In this document: positions 23,377 through 31,608 of the stretch, in pieces | Layout: the number at the start of each line of letters is the position of its first letter | Position numbering within the stretch: the first letter of the stretch is position 1 | DNA from: Pontiellaceae bacterium B1224 | Lineage (GTDB): Bacteria; Verrucomicrobiota; Kiritimatiellia; Kiritimatiellales; Pontiellaceae | Assembly: GCA_029432815.1 (NCBI GenBank) | Contig: JAROBA010000007.1 | Coordinates: forward strand, 62,001-126,000 | DNA: 64,000 nt | Direction of reading: 5' to 3' | The notes under the pieces: generated by a model | Told to the model about the DNA's origin: nothing | The model's input: the letters and a program-made list of their open reading frames with translations, nothing else | The model's database searches: none | Position numbers and translations under genes: made by a program

Positions 23377-24782
23377 AATATTTCCTTTTTATCTAAATTT
23401 AACTGACAGAGAATGTCGTCCGCTTTCATTAACACTTCGATCTGAAAAGTCACATTCTCAACTTCCGAATTTTCCCTCAACGCTAGGGCGATGGTTTTCT
23501 TCGCGGAGTTTGGGGCATCGACTTGTGACTCAGCAATACCTAAAAGCGCCCGTGTTTTAGTCGATGGCAGTTCGAGTTTTTCCGCCATATCAAATGCCAT
23601 GGAATAGCTGCCAGCTTTTGCTTGCGTGATCGCGATATTGGCGAATGCCTCTTTCTGGTATCTTAGGTTATTAATGTCAGCGGCGATTTCTTGGGCGCGG
23701 TCGGGTTGCTTCACGAGGCAAAATCCATTCACGAGTGCATACGATACAGAGTCTCGGGTACTTATGGTGTCTCGATCACTTTGGATTTCCAGTTCATCGC
23801 GGAGTAATAGGGCTTCATCAAGCAGTTCTCTTGCTTTTTCAAGTTCGTTGGCCTCTTCTGCTGCTTTGATGGCTAAGGCGATGTAGCAATCGGCCTGTTT
23901 TGCTGGAACTTCGATAGCATCCGCAAGGACGAGCGCTTCGTCCCACATACCCGCTTCCACGAGCCTTTGTGAGATGATCAGAATTGCGAATGCTTTCGCG
24001 TTGGGATCGGTGACGCGTGCGAGTGCTTTTTCTGCAGTTTCGAATTGCTGAGTCTCTGCGAGTTCCAAGGCGATCAAGTCCCGTCTCGGATTGTTCATCC
24101 CTTCCAGTAGAGCTTCGTATTTGAAGTGCTGCCCCATCGTTGCGTAATTTTTGGCCACAGCCGTTAGAGCTGTGTTTTTCAGGAATTGCGCTGGCAGGGC
24201 GGTCGCGGTATTGAACGCGCGGGTTTGTGCTGCATTAAACGCATTGGTTTCTCCGGCGCGGGCGTATTGATGGGCGATCTCACATTCTAGTTTCGCGCGC
24301 TCGAAATCCTTTTCAATCTTCGCGGCGCTTTCGGATGCGAGAACAAGCGCATAGTTGGCGGCTTCCTCTCGTTTGTTTTTAAAATAGTGAGAACCGATCC
24401 AGATGAATAATGTCGTGCGGTCTGCGGGATCGTCGATGTCCGCACAGAGTTCCGAGGCTCGCTGCATGAGCGCATCGGCTTGTTTTTCGTCGCCCTCGTA
24501 GCATAGGGAGCCCGTTTCGAAAAAGGCGTGCGCTTTTCTCGAGGTTGGTTCGATGGATTCCAGTGCGTCCATGGCGACCGTTTTCTTTCCTTTGAGCACG
24601 TAGCGGCTCGCGATTTCACCAACGAGTTTTGGTTGTTGCCAGTCGTCATTGACGTTCAACGTGAGCCCGAGCGCTTCCGCCAAAAGGTTGCGTTCCGCGA
24701 TGGACTTGGCGGAAACCGCGTTGATTTGGCTAAAGGCGCACGCCGCGAGGAGCGTGACGCTTGCGATGATTAGAAGTTTCAT
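23373..24782 (-). CDS. Lipoprotein with TPR-like helical repeats
   Basis: 469 residues. The N-terminus MKLLIIASVTLLAAC has a lipobox LAAC with Cys15. The rest is almost all helical, Ala/Glu-rich, with repeating 30-35 residue units such as AFAILIISQRLVEAGMWDEALVLADAI and EAFANIAITQAKAGSYSMAFDMAEKL, read as TPR/SEL1-like repeats. It is probably a scaffold on the inner face of the envelope; no enzyme signature. Only a weak ribosome site is seen. The 4-base overlap with hemL is odd for an unrelated product. The gene lacks palindrome copies, unlike its surroundings. Confidence 0.75.
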   Translation of the reverse strand: MKLLIIASVTLLAACAFSQINAVSAKSIAERNLLAEALGLTLNVNDDWQQPKLVGEIASRYVLKGKKTVAMDALESIEPTSRKAHAFFETGSLCYEGDEKQADALMQRASELCADIDDPADRTTLFIWIGSHYFKNKREEAANYALVLASESAAKIEKDFERAKLECEIAHQYARAGETNAFNAAQTRAFNTATALPAQFLKNTALTAVAKNYATMGQHFKYEALLEGMNNPRRDLIALELAETQQFETAEKALARVTDPNAKAFAILIISQRLVEAGMWDEALVLADAIEVPAKQADCYIALAIKAAEEANELEKARELLDEALLLRDELEIQSDRDTISTRDSVSYALVNGFCLVKQPDRAQEIAADINNLRYQKEAFANIAITQAKAGSYSMAFDMAEKLELPSTKTRALLGIAESQVDAPNSAKKTIALALRENSEVENVTFQIEVLMKADDILCQLNLDKKEIL

Positions 24783-24843
24783 AGGATTTCTCTAAAATAT
24801 TGTTGTACTGCTTGGTCTAGTGGAAACGCAAGAAGGGGGTGGA

Positions 24844-26007
24844 TTATTGTTGGAGAAAATCGGCGGCTTGCTTGAAGGGGAGGGCTTGTGTTCCGTCGCT
24901 GAGTTTGTAGGGAGCGCCGTTGTAGATCACTCCTGTTTTAAGGGGAGACGTCGCGATATTCTGAAAGCGTTGGAGGCCTTTGAGCATTTTCGCGGAAAAG
25001 GTATGGGAGGATTTGATTTCCAACGCGGTCAGGGAGCGCCCTGATTGGGCTAGCAGATCTACTTCGTTTCCTTTGCTGTCGCGGAAGAAGTATAAGTCGG
25101 GAAGCGCTCCGGCGTTGTAGCGGGTTTTTAGGGCCTCGATAACGATGAGGTTTTCGAAGATGGAGCCAACCAATGGATCGCGCGTGACCTGATCCGCGGA
25201 TCTGATTCCCAATAGGAAGCAGAGTAGGCCGGTATCAGTGAAATAGTACTTCGGGGATTTGATGGCTCGTTTCCCGAAGTTTTCGAAGTACGGAGAAAGC
25301 TTGAAGATGAGAAAGGACGCCTCGAGGATCGATAGCCAGTTTCTGATGGTTTTTGCGTCGACTCCCACATCATTGGCTAGTGAGCTGTAATCGATCAATT
25401 GTCCGACGCGGCCAGCGAGTAATTTCAGGCATTTTTCAAATAAAGACAGATCTTTAAGCTGAATCAGTTGGCGAACATCTCTTTCCACATAGGTCTGGTA
25501 GTAGTTGGAGTAGGCCGTGGTCGGCCGCTGTTTCTGGTCGTATATCCGCGGAAGAAATCCGCGGAAGGCATACTCTTCAAAACGATCATATTCAATGGAG
25601 GCCGAAGCGAGTTCCGCGATGGAAAAGGGGAGCAGGGTAAGGATCGCGGTGCGCCCCGCGAGCGACTGGCCCACCGCTTCGCGTAGACGAAGTTGATGTG
25701 ATCCGGTCAGCACAAAACGTCCGTTCTCCTTTTCGTCGTCCACGATGGTTTGGATATAGCTCAGTAGCTCCGGGACGCGTTGAATTTCATCAATAACCAC
25801 CGGTGCGTCGAATTGAGCCAAATAGGCTTTGGGATCGCTCATGGCGAACTCGCGCGTTTCCGGCATCTCGAGATTGGAGTAGCCGTAGTCGGGAAGCGCC
25901 ATCTTGGCCAACGTTGTTTTTCCCGCCTGACGCGGTCCGAGAATCGTTACAACGGGATACTCTTGGATAAGCGTTTGAAGCTCGTCAGCTATCTGTCTTG
26001 TGATCAT
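24844..26007 (-). CDS. ATPase with DUF4143 domain (AAA family)
   Basis: 387 residues. Walker A GPRQAGKTT at residues 24-32 and Walker B PVVIDEIQ near 68-76, with sensor LTGSHQ. The C-terminal DUF4143 part (YVERDVRQL, then GRVGQLIDYSSLANDVGVDAKTIRNW, then the nuclease-like EVDLLAQSGRSLTALEIKSS) is typical of this very common accessory ATPase, thought to be linked to defence or toxin-antitoxin-like functions; the true role is not known. No ribosome site is obvious. An inverted repeat sits 18 bp upstream (26025). Confidence 0.9.
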   Translation of the reverse strand: MITRQIADELQTLIQEYPVVTILGPRQAGKTTLAKMALPDYGYSNLEMPETREFAMSDPKAYLAQFDAPVVIDEIQRVPELLSYIQTIVDDEKENGRFVLTGSHQLRLREAVGQSLAGRTAILTLLPFSIAELASASIEYDRFEEYAFRGFLPRIYDQKQRPTTAYSNYYQTYVERDVRQLIQLKDLSLFEKCLKLLAGRVGQLIDYSSLANDVGVDAKTIRNWLSILEASFLIFKLSPYFENFGKRAIKSPKYYFTDTGLLCFLLGIRSADQVTRDPLVGSIFENLIVIEALKTRYNAGALPDLYFFRDSKGNEVDLLAQSGRSLTALEIKSSHTFSAKMLKGLQRFQNIATSPLKTGVIYNGAPYKLSDGTQALPFKQAADFLQQ

Positions 26008-26024
26008 GAAAGGAATATACAGGA

Positions 26025-26053
26025 GTAATTCAGGAGTTAAAGTCCTGAATTAC
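26025..26053. repeat. Perfect inverted repeat upstream of the DUF4143 gene
   Basis: GTAATTCAGGA and TCCTGAATTAC are 11-bp perfect arms around a 7-nt loop. It lies 18 bp before the DUF4143 ATPase start and 21 bp after the hemB stop. It could be an operator or a transcript-end hairpin; no T tract follows. Confidence 0.8.
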
Positions 26054-26073
26054 ACCCATTCGTTTCCATAACT

Positions 26074-27057
26074 TCAGTCTCTGAACAGCTCGTTGTATTG
26101 GTTGGCCCAGTAGGAAATCAAAATGTCGGCGCCGGCGCGTACGAGGCCGGCGGTTGATTCCTGGACCATGCCTTTGAGGTCGCCCCAGCCGCGCTGGGCG
26201 GTGGCGTGCAGCATGGAATATTCGCCGCTGACGTTATAGGCGGCCAATGGAAGATCGGTGTTGGCGCGCAGCTCGGCGAGAATGTCGAGGTAGAAGAGTG
26301 ATGGTTTGATCATGAGCATGTCGGCGCCTTCGGCTTCGTCGAATTCCGATTCGCGGATGGCGGTGCGCATATCGCCGTAGGAGGCCTGATAGGCTTTGCG
26401 GTCGCCTTGGCCCGGCTTGGATTTCTCAGCGTCGCGGAAGGGTCCATACATGGAGGAAGCAAACTTGGTGGAATAGCTCATCAGGATTTTATCTTTCCAA
26501 CCATTGGAATCGAGCCCTTCGCGGATGGCCTGAATCTGTCCGTCCATCATCGCGCTGGGGGCCACGATGTCGGCACCGGCGGCGGCGTGAGAAACGCAGA
26601 TTTTGGCGAGATTGGCGATGGCGGCGTCGTTATCGACGTTGCCGGATTTCGTCAACGGTCCGCAGTGGCCGTGCTCGGTATAGGCACAAACGCAGGCGTC
26701 GGCCGCGACCATGAGATCGGGGAATTTATTTTTCACGGCGCTGATCGCGCGCTGGACGGTGCCGTCGTCGTTATAGGCTTCCGAACCTTGGAAATCTTTT
26801 TCGGAGTCGTCGGCCAGTCCGAACAGCAGGACGCTGGCGACGCCGGAATCGACGATGGGTTCGAGGTCGAGCAAAAGCTGATCGATACTCAGGCGGCATT
26901 GGCCGGGCATGGAGTCGATGGCTTCGCGTTTGCCCTCTCCATCGATAACGAAGGTGGGCCACATAAATTTTTCGGGGCCGGGCAGGGGGGCGTCCAGCAT
27001 TTTACGGATTCCCGCGCTCTGGCGCAGGCGTCTAAGTCGTACTTCGGGGAACATCAT
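26074..27057 (-). CDS. hemB: Porphobilinogen synthase (ALA dehydratase)
   Basis: 327 residues from ATG 27057, preceded by AGGAGAGAG (a second ATG follows directly). It condenses two 5-aminolevulinate molecules. Seen: the zinc-site block ACVCAYTEHGHCG with three Cys, the two Schiff-base lysines in MSYSTKFASSMYGPFRDA and MLMIKPSLFYLD, and PLAAYNVSGEYSM. The three-Cys block marks the zinc-dependent type, which fits the ZIP transporter next door. Palindrome copies lie inside (26495 exact, 26779 near) and upstream (27070, 27103). Confidence 0.97.
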   Translation of the reverse strand: MMFPEVRLRRLRQSAGIRKMLDAPLPGPEKFMWPTFVIDGEGKREAIDSMPGQCRLSIDQLLLDLEPIVDSGVASVLLFGLADDSEKDFQGSEAYNDDGTVQRAISAVKNKFPDLMVAADACVCAYTEHGHCGPLTKSGNVDNDAAIANLAKICVSHAAAGADIVAPSAMMDGQIQAIREGLDSNGWKDKILMSYSTKFASSMYGPFRDAEKSKPGQGDRKAYQASYGDMRTAIRESEFDEAEGADMLMIKPSLFYLDILAELRANTDLPLAAYNVSGEYSMLHATAQRGWGDLKGMVQESTAGLVRAGADILISYWANQYNELFRD

Positions 27058-27165
27058 CTCTCTCCTGATTTCCAATGATTGGACGCCGAATGTACGGAAT
27101 TTTTCCAAGGTCTGGAAGCAAAACCATGCGATAGAAAGCCTACTGGAAGTCGGCGGTATATAGGT

Positions 27166-28059
27166 TTATCGCATCAGCAGGAGGCTGAGGGCCATGACGA
27201 TCATGCCGGCGACGAGGCCGAAGAGGGAGTCGTGGCCTTTGCCATAGGCGCGGCTGGTGGGCAGAAGCTCGTCGAGGCTGATGTAGACCATGATACCGGC
27301 CACGCCGCCGAAGAGGATGCCCATGACCTGGGGCGGGAGCACCCCGCCGTCGCCGCCGACAAAGAAGCGGAGAACCATGTAGGCAATAATGGCGCCGACC
27401 GGCTCGGCGAGGCCAGAGAGGAAGGAGTAGAAGAAGGCTTTTTTACGGTTGCCGGTGGCATAGAAAATCGGCACGGAAACGCTGATGCCTTCGGGAATGT
27501 TGTGCAGGGCAATGGCAATGGCGATCGGTATTCCAAGGCTTGGATCTTCGAGTGCGGCGAGGAAGGTGGCGAGGCCTTCGGGGAAGTTATGGATGGCAAT
27601 GGCGAGTGCGGTGAACAGGCCCATGCGCATGAGCTTTGCATTATGTTTTGTGTGGCCCTCCTCCTCGGCGATGGTTTTCATTTTCAGTTCTTCCGAGGTC
27701 GGCATCGGCGCATCCGGATTGTGGAGCGGTGCGATTTCAAATTCGGTGTGAATTTCGTGGGGGTTTTCGGCGTGGGGAATCAGGGCATCGATGATCCCGA
27801 TCAGCGCCATGCCGCCGAAGAAGGAGGCAGCGTTAATCCAATGACCGAGCGGATCGCCATAGCACTCAACCAGCGAATCGACGCCTTTAATGAAAATTTC
27901 AACAAAGGAGACGTAGAGCATGACGCCAGCGGAAAAGCCGGTGGCGATGGAGAGGAAGCGGAAGTTGGTGCGTTTTGCCAAGAAGGCAATCGCGCTTCCA
28001 ATGCCTGTGGCCATGCCGGCGAAAACCGTGAGGCCGAGTGCAAACCAAACGTTATTCAT
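27166..28059 (-). CDS. zupT: ZIP family metal transporter (ZupT-like)
   Basis: 297 residues with about eight membrane segments. The two metal-binding helices read HNFPEG and HNIPEG, the ZupT pattern. Between TM3 and TM4 is a His-rich loop (HAENPHEIH...LHNPDAP...GHTKHN) typical of ZIP proteins. It should import zinc and possibly iron or manganese. It is 109 bp upstream of hemB on the same strand, and HemB is zinc-dependent, so shared expression is plausible. Confidence 0.93.
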   Translation of the reverse strand: MNNVWFALGLTVFAGMATGIGSAIAFLAKRTNFRFLSIATGFSAGVMLYVSFVEIFIKGVDSLVECYGDPLGHWINAASFFGGMALIGIIDALIPHAENPHEIHTEFEIAPLHNPDAPMPTSEELKMKTIAEEEGHTKHNAKLMRMGLFTALAIAIHNFPEGLATFLAALEDPSLGIPIAIAIALHNIPEGISVSVPIFYATGNRKKAFFYSFLSGLAEPVGAIIAYMVLRFFVGGDGGVLPPQVMGILFGGVAGIMVYISLDELLPTSRAYGKGHDSLFGLVAGMIVMALSLLLMR

Positions 28060-28094
28060 GGAGGAGGCCTTTTGTTACGGGTGCAAAGAGGTGC

Positions 28095-28643
28095 TTAGTC
28101 GTTTTCATAGTTTTCCAGAGCTTCGGTTTCAAGGCGTTCAGCCAGTGGCTGAAAGCGGGTGGTGAGTCGCATCTGCTCATCGGTCATTTTGGTTTGCATG
28201 TGTTTCTTAACGTAGCTGATCGACTCTTCAGCGGATAATCCCATGATGTCGCGGATAATGCAGCAGGTCATAACCCCCGTTCGTCCAACGCCGGCATTGC
28301 AGTGCACTGCAATGTTCGCCCCGGCACGCAGATAGCCGGATACCTTGTCGACGACTTTTGAAAAAGCATGCAGTTCGGGGCTGGTGTAGTCGGCAATCGG
28401 GAAGCGAATCGGTTCTATGAGATTCTTTTTATATATTTCAATGACATTGCGTTTTGCCTTTTTGGCCAGCTCCGCGTCGGTGACCAGCATGACTGCAAAG
28501 GAGATCTTCCGTTTCTTGTAAATCTTCAGCAGGGCGTTGCCCGGATCATACGGTCCGAAGGGCATCGGGCTACAGTACAGTTTGCCTTTCACATCGAGCG
28601 GGATGCGAACGCAGGTGTCTTCTCTCGGGCCGAACAAAAACAT
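28095..28643 (-). CDS. Dual-specificity/tyrosine-type protein phosphatase
   Basis: 182 residues from ATG 28643. The P-loop HCNAGVGRTG matches the cysteine-phosphatase signature HCxxGxxR, with a possible general acid Asp in the IADYTSPEL loop. The substrate (protein or phosphoinositide) is unknown. The start is set by GGAG at 28650-28653, six bases away. That GGAG is one arm of a one-mismatch copy of the dispersed palindrome (28650-28664), so the repeat supplies the ribosome site. Confidence 0.88.
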   Translation of the reverse strand: MFLFGPREDTCVRIPLDVKGKLYCSPMPFGPYDPGNALLKIYKKRKISFAVMLVTDAELAKKAKRNVIEIYKKNLIEPIRFPIADYTSPELHAFSKVVDKVSGYLRAGANIAVHCNAGVGRTGVMTCCIIRDIMGLSAEESISYVKKHMQTKMTDEQMRLTTRFQPLAERLETEALENYEND

Positions 28644-28708
28644 GAAATTCTCCAATAACTGGAAAGAACGTAGTATAGATTTTCCAATGTCTGGAAGAAA
28701 ATACGCCT

Positions 28709-29092
28709 TTATTTAGCCTGTTCAATGATCGCGATGGTGGCTTCTTCAACTTCCTCCGCCACCTTTATCAGCCCCGGAGCATCAGAGATGGCCGCGAGCA
28801 TCGCTTTGGGTTTGATCATCCCGATTTTGGTTTGTCCATTTTCAGAATAGACCGAGATGCGGCAGGGCAGGGCCATATTCAAGCTCATGTCTGCTGTAAG
28901 AACGGCGAGCGCTTTGTGCGGGTTGCAGATTTCCAGCACCTTGCATTCGTTCGCCAGATCGACCCCTTTGTTTTTCATGGTCTGCTGGAGGTCATGAATG
29001 TACAGCACTCCGAATGCATTCGCTTTGCATGCAGCTTCCACGTCAGCAACGGCCTGTTCGACGGACTTGGCGGTTTCAACGATGTATTTCAT
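28709..29092 (-). CDS. DUF302 family protein
   Basis: 127 residues from ATG 29092, with AGGAG upstream; the frame continues to 29143 but only across palindrome copies. The sequence (KYIVETAKSVEQAVADVEAACKANAFGVLYIHDL... VLEICNPHKALAVLTADMSLNMALPCRISVY) has the DUF302 pattern. The family fold is known but its role is not. It is divergent from the Crp/Fnr gene, with two palindrome copies in between. Confidence 0.9.
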   Translation of the reverse strand: MKYIVETAKSVEQAVADVEAACKANAFGVLYIHDLQQTMKNKGVDLANECKVLEICNPHKALAVLTADMSLNMALPCRISVYSENGQTKIGMIKPKAMLAAISDAPGLIKVAEEVEEATIAIIEQAK

Positions 29093-29108
29093 TTGAAGTC
29101 TCCTGTGT

Positions 29109-29152
29109 TTCCAATGATTGGAAAATCGTAGTCCTTTTTCCAACTATTGGAA
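29109..29152. repeat. Pair of exact palindrome copies in a divergent promoter
   Basis: Copies at 29109-29123 and 29138-29152, 29 bp centre to centre (nearly three helical turns), fill the gap between DUF302 and the Crp/Fnr gene. It is one of the best candidates for a true operator use of the motif. Confidence 0.9.
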
Positions 29153-29190
29153 ATTGAAAGTCGAAAGAATGACGTCCAAAGTTCATCGCT

Positions 29191-29841
29191 ATGAATATTA
29201 CGACCCTGCTCAACAATACTTCCTTCTTCAAAGGCCTGTCCGAACAGCATCGCGAAGAGCTCTCCGCCATCAGCTCAGCGGAAAAGCTGAAGAAGCGCGA
29301 ATATCTTTTCCACGAAGGGGAAAAGGGGAGCAATATGTTCCTCCTGCTCGATGGGAATATTCAGCTGCATAAAAACACGGAGGACGGCAGGGAGGTCGTG
29401 ATTCGTGTGGTGAAACCCGGGGAAATTTTTGCCGAGGTGGTGCTGTTCGAAAAAGACCGATTCCCGGTTTCCGCCCGTGCCGTCACCAATGCGGAAGTGC
29501 TTCTTTTTCCAAAGGCTGGAATCGATCGTCTGCTCGGAGAGAAAAGTTTCCGGAACGACTTCATCGCTTTGCTGATGGCGAAGCAGCGCTATCTGACCGA
29601 GCGCATTCAGGAGCTGACCACCAAAGATGTGGAATACCGCTTCTTCACGTTCCTGCGTGCCCAGTACGGAGAGAGGGATCTGATTCATACGCCGCTTTCC
29701 AAAAAGGACATCGCCGCGGCCATCGGCACCACGCCCGAAAGCCTGTCGCGTCTCATTCTGCGCCTGACCGAGGATGAGATCATCGAGTGGAAGGGTAAGG
29801 AAATCCGGATGCTTTCCAATCCCTGGAAGTGGCTGGAATAA
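29191..29841 (+). CDS. Crp/Fnr family transcription regulator
   Basis: 216 residues. Residues about 1-120 are a cyclic-nucleotide-like domain, 145-216 a winged helix with recognition region SKKDIAAAIGTTPESLSRLI. In the phosphate-binding loop (GEIFAEVVLFEKDRFPVSARA) the Glu is kept, but the Arg that holds cAMP in CRP (before Ser in RSA) is replaced, so the ligand may not be cAMP. No N-terminal FNR cysteines. The ribosome site is weak. Two palindrome copies lie upstream and two inside (29507, 29814), the last in the final codons. The next gene follows after 15 bp. Confidence 0.92.
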   Translation: MNITTLLNNTSFFKGLSEQHREELSAISSAEKLKKREYLFHEGEKGSNMFLLLDGNIQLHKNTEDGREVVIRVVKPGEIFAEVVLFEKDRFPVSARAVTNAEVLLFPKAGIDRLLGEKSFRNDFIALLMAKQRYLTERIQELTTKDVEYRFFTFLRAQYGERDLIHTPLSKKDIAAAIGTTPESLSRLILRLTEDEIIEWKGKEIRMLSNPWKWLE

Positions 29842-29856
29842 AACGGGAGAGCGATC

Positions 29857-31588
29857 ATGACTGAATCAAAGGGAAAAAAGGCGTGGTATGTCCGACCATG
29901 GGCCATTGCCATCTGGGTCGTTATCGGACTGCTTGTATTTCTCGGTGTGGTGCCCATAGGCGGCTCGGATTCAAAAGATGGTTCTGCGCCCCTTTCGATG
30001 CACGCGGGGACTTTCGAAGCGAATAACAGCCTTACAACGGGTTCGACGACATCAGGAACGGAGACTTCTTTTTTTTCAGCCCGGCACATTGCGGTGATGG
30101 TGAGAACCGATCATAAAGTTGCGCGCGGCGTCGGGCGAAGGATCGCGACGCGCCTCGAAGGCATCGACTTCATCGAGCAGGTCGACCTCCTGATGCCCGG
30201 GGAGGTTGTGGAACCGGGACAGTCTGCTCCGGATTTCCTCGTGATGGTGGAGCTTCCATCTTTTTCTTCCCGCGGCTTGCTCGCAACTGGACGGAAGGTG
30301 AATGCCGAAGTCAAAGTAAGCTTCGGTCGCGAGCCGGTTCAATCGCATCATGTGTTGAGGGGATCAATACACGGCTCCTTTGGCTCAGGTGGCCATGAAC
30401 AGCCGACTGGAGCACGAGAGTATGTCGCGGGGCTATGAAACCGCGTCTGTAAAATATCATCAGGTGATCGACGATATCTCGGAGCAAATCGGCGGTGCAC
30501 TGGAAAAGAATTTAAGAGACTGGCGCGTAAAATATGTGGAACTGGGCGAAATTCCCGCCGGTTTAATGCCTGTCTATGCTCTTCCCCCAAGAGAGCTGCC
30601 CCTGCCGGAGAACGGATCAATTGAGCTTGTGGTCAGTGGTAATGAACTGATGATGCGCAACCGCTCGGTGTGGACCATGGAGTCCGCTGCCCCCTTTGAA
30701 GAATTGGTGAGAATTCACGCTCGCCTATTGGAAGACGGATGGCGGGTTGAGCCGAAAATTTTGGAACCAGGGAAGGGGGAGCATTTCTTTCGGGCCCATA
30801 AGGGCGCTCAGCTTTATGAGGGATTCGAGGAGCAGACCTTTCCCAGAACAGGCCGGGAGGACGAACCGGCACGGCTCGTTTTTCGCTATCTGGACCGGAT
30901 GGAACGAGATCAGATTCTGCCCATCTTCGATGCGATGATTGCCAACCCGGAGCTGCCGGTGGAAACCGGGCTTGGTTTTATGAATAATATGGATCGCGAT
31001 CAGCGAACACGCTTGATCGAAACGTGGATGGACCGGGAAGCGCTGCCGTATCAAGCCCGCGTGGCCATCATTCGGGAGCTCGAACGCGTCGGGCGGAAAG
31101 ACGAGGCCCTTGCTCGGCTGCAATCGCTTCATGCCGCAGCGCTGCTTTCAACCGGAGACCAAACAGACGAAGTGAAGGAATTGGGGCGTAAAATTACCGG
31201 CGACAAAAACTGGAAGCCAACCTTGCCGACAGAAGAGGAGTTTATTGCACTGGGTGCGCAATCCGTTGGAACCAATGCCACCATGGAAGTCGAAGTCGGG
31301 CTTAACGAACCTGCGGTCTTTCTCGCGCCAGCTGAGGACGACTCCGCATTTGCATTGCTTAGTCTGGAGATTGAACCTTCATCAATACCTGAAGGGCTCT
31401 ATACATTTTCAATGTCCTATCGCAACGGTTCGGAACTTAACTCAGCCGGTTCCAGCTCGAGTACAGCTCATTCGCTGGAACATCCGTGGAAAGGACAAAT
31501 ATCCCATGGCTTTAACGAAAACAACTTCCACGCGACTGCTCTGGAAATCGGGACGAACCGGTTTCTCATCGCGCTGGAAATAAAATAA
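29857..31588 (+). pseudogene. Membrane-anchored protein of unknown function, split by a frameshift
   Basis: Two overlapping frames, 29857-30438 (193 residues) and 30359-31588 (start TTG 30380 or ATG 30395), join into one reading of 576 residues if one G is removed from the GGGG run at 30359-30362. The second frame opens exactly there, after an in-frame TGA at 30356. The joined text reads ...SHHVLRDQYTAPLAQVAMNSRL..., which is smooth. The N-terminus has one membrane segment (WAIAIWVVIGLLVFLGVV), so most of the protein is outside the cytoplasm. The rest shows no domain I can name. GGGAG precedes the ATG, 15 bp after the Crp/Fnr stop. It may be a mutation, an assembly error, a programmed shift, or two genes. 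Confidence 0.7.
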
Positions 31589-31608
31589 CGCTTATGTCGC
31601 TGACCGAA

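Noticed and set aside
27079-28098. Plus-strand frame of 339 codons opposite the ZIP transporter
   Set aside because: Low-complexity Gly/Glu/His text typical of an antisense shadow; the ZIP gene is certain.
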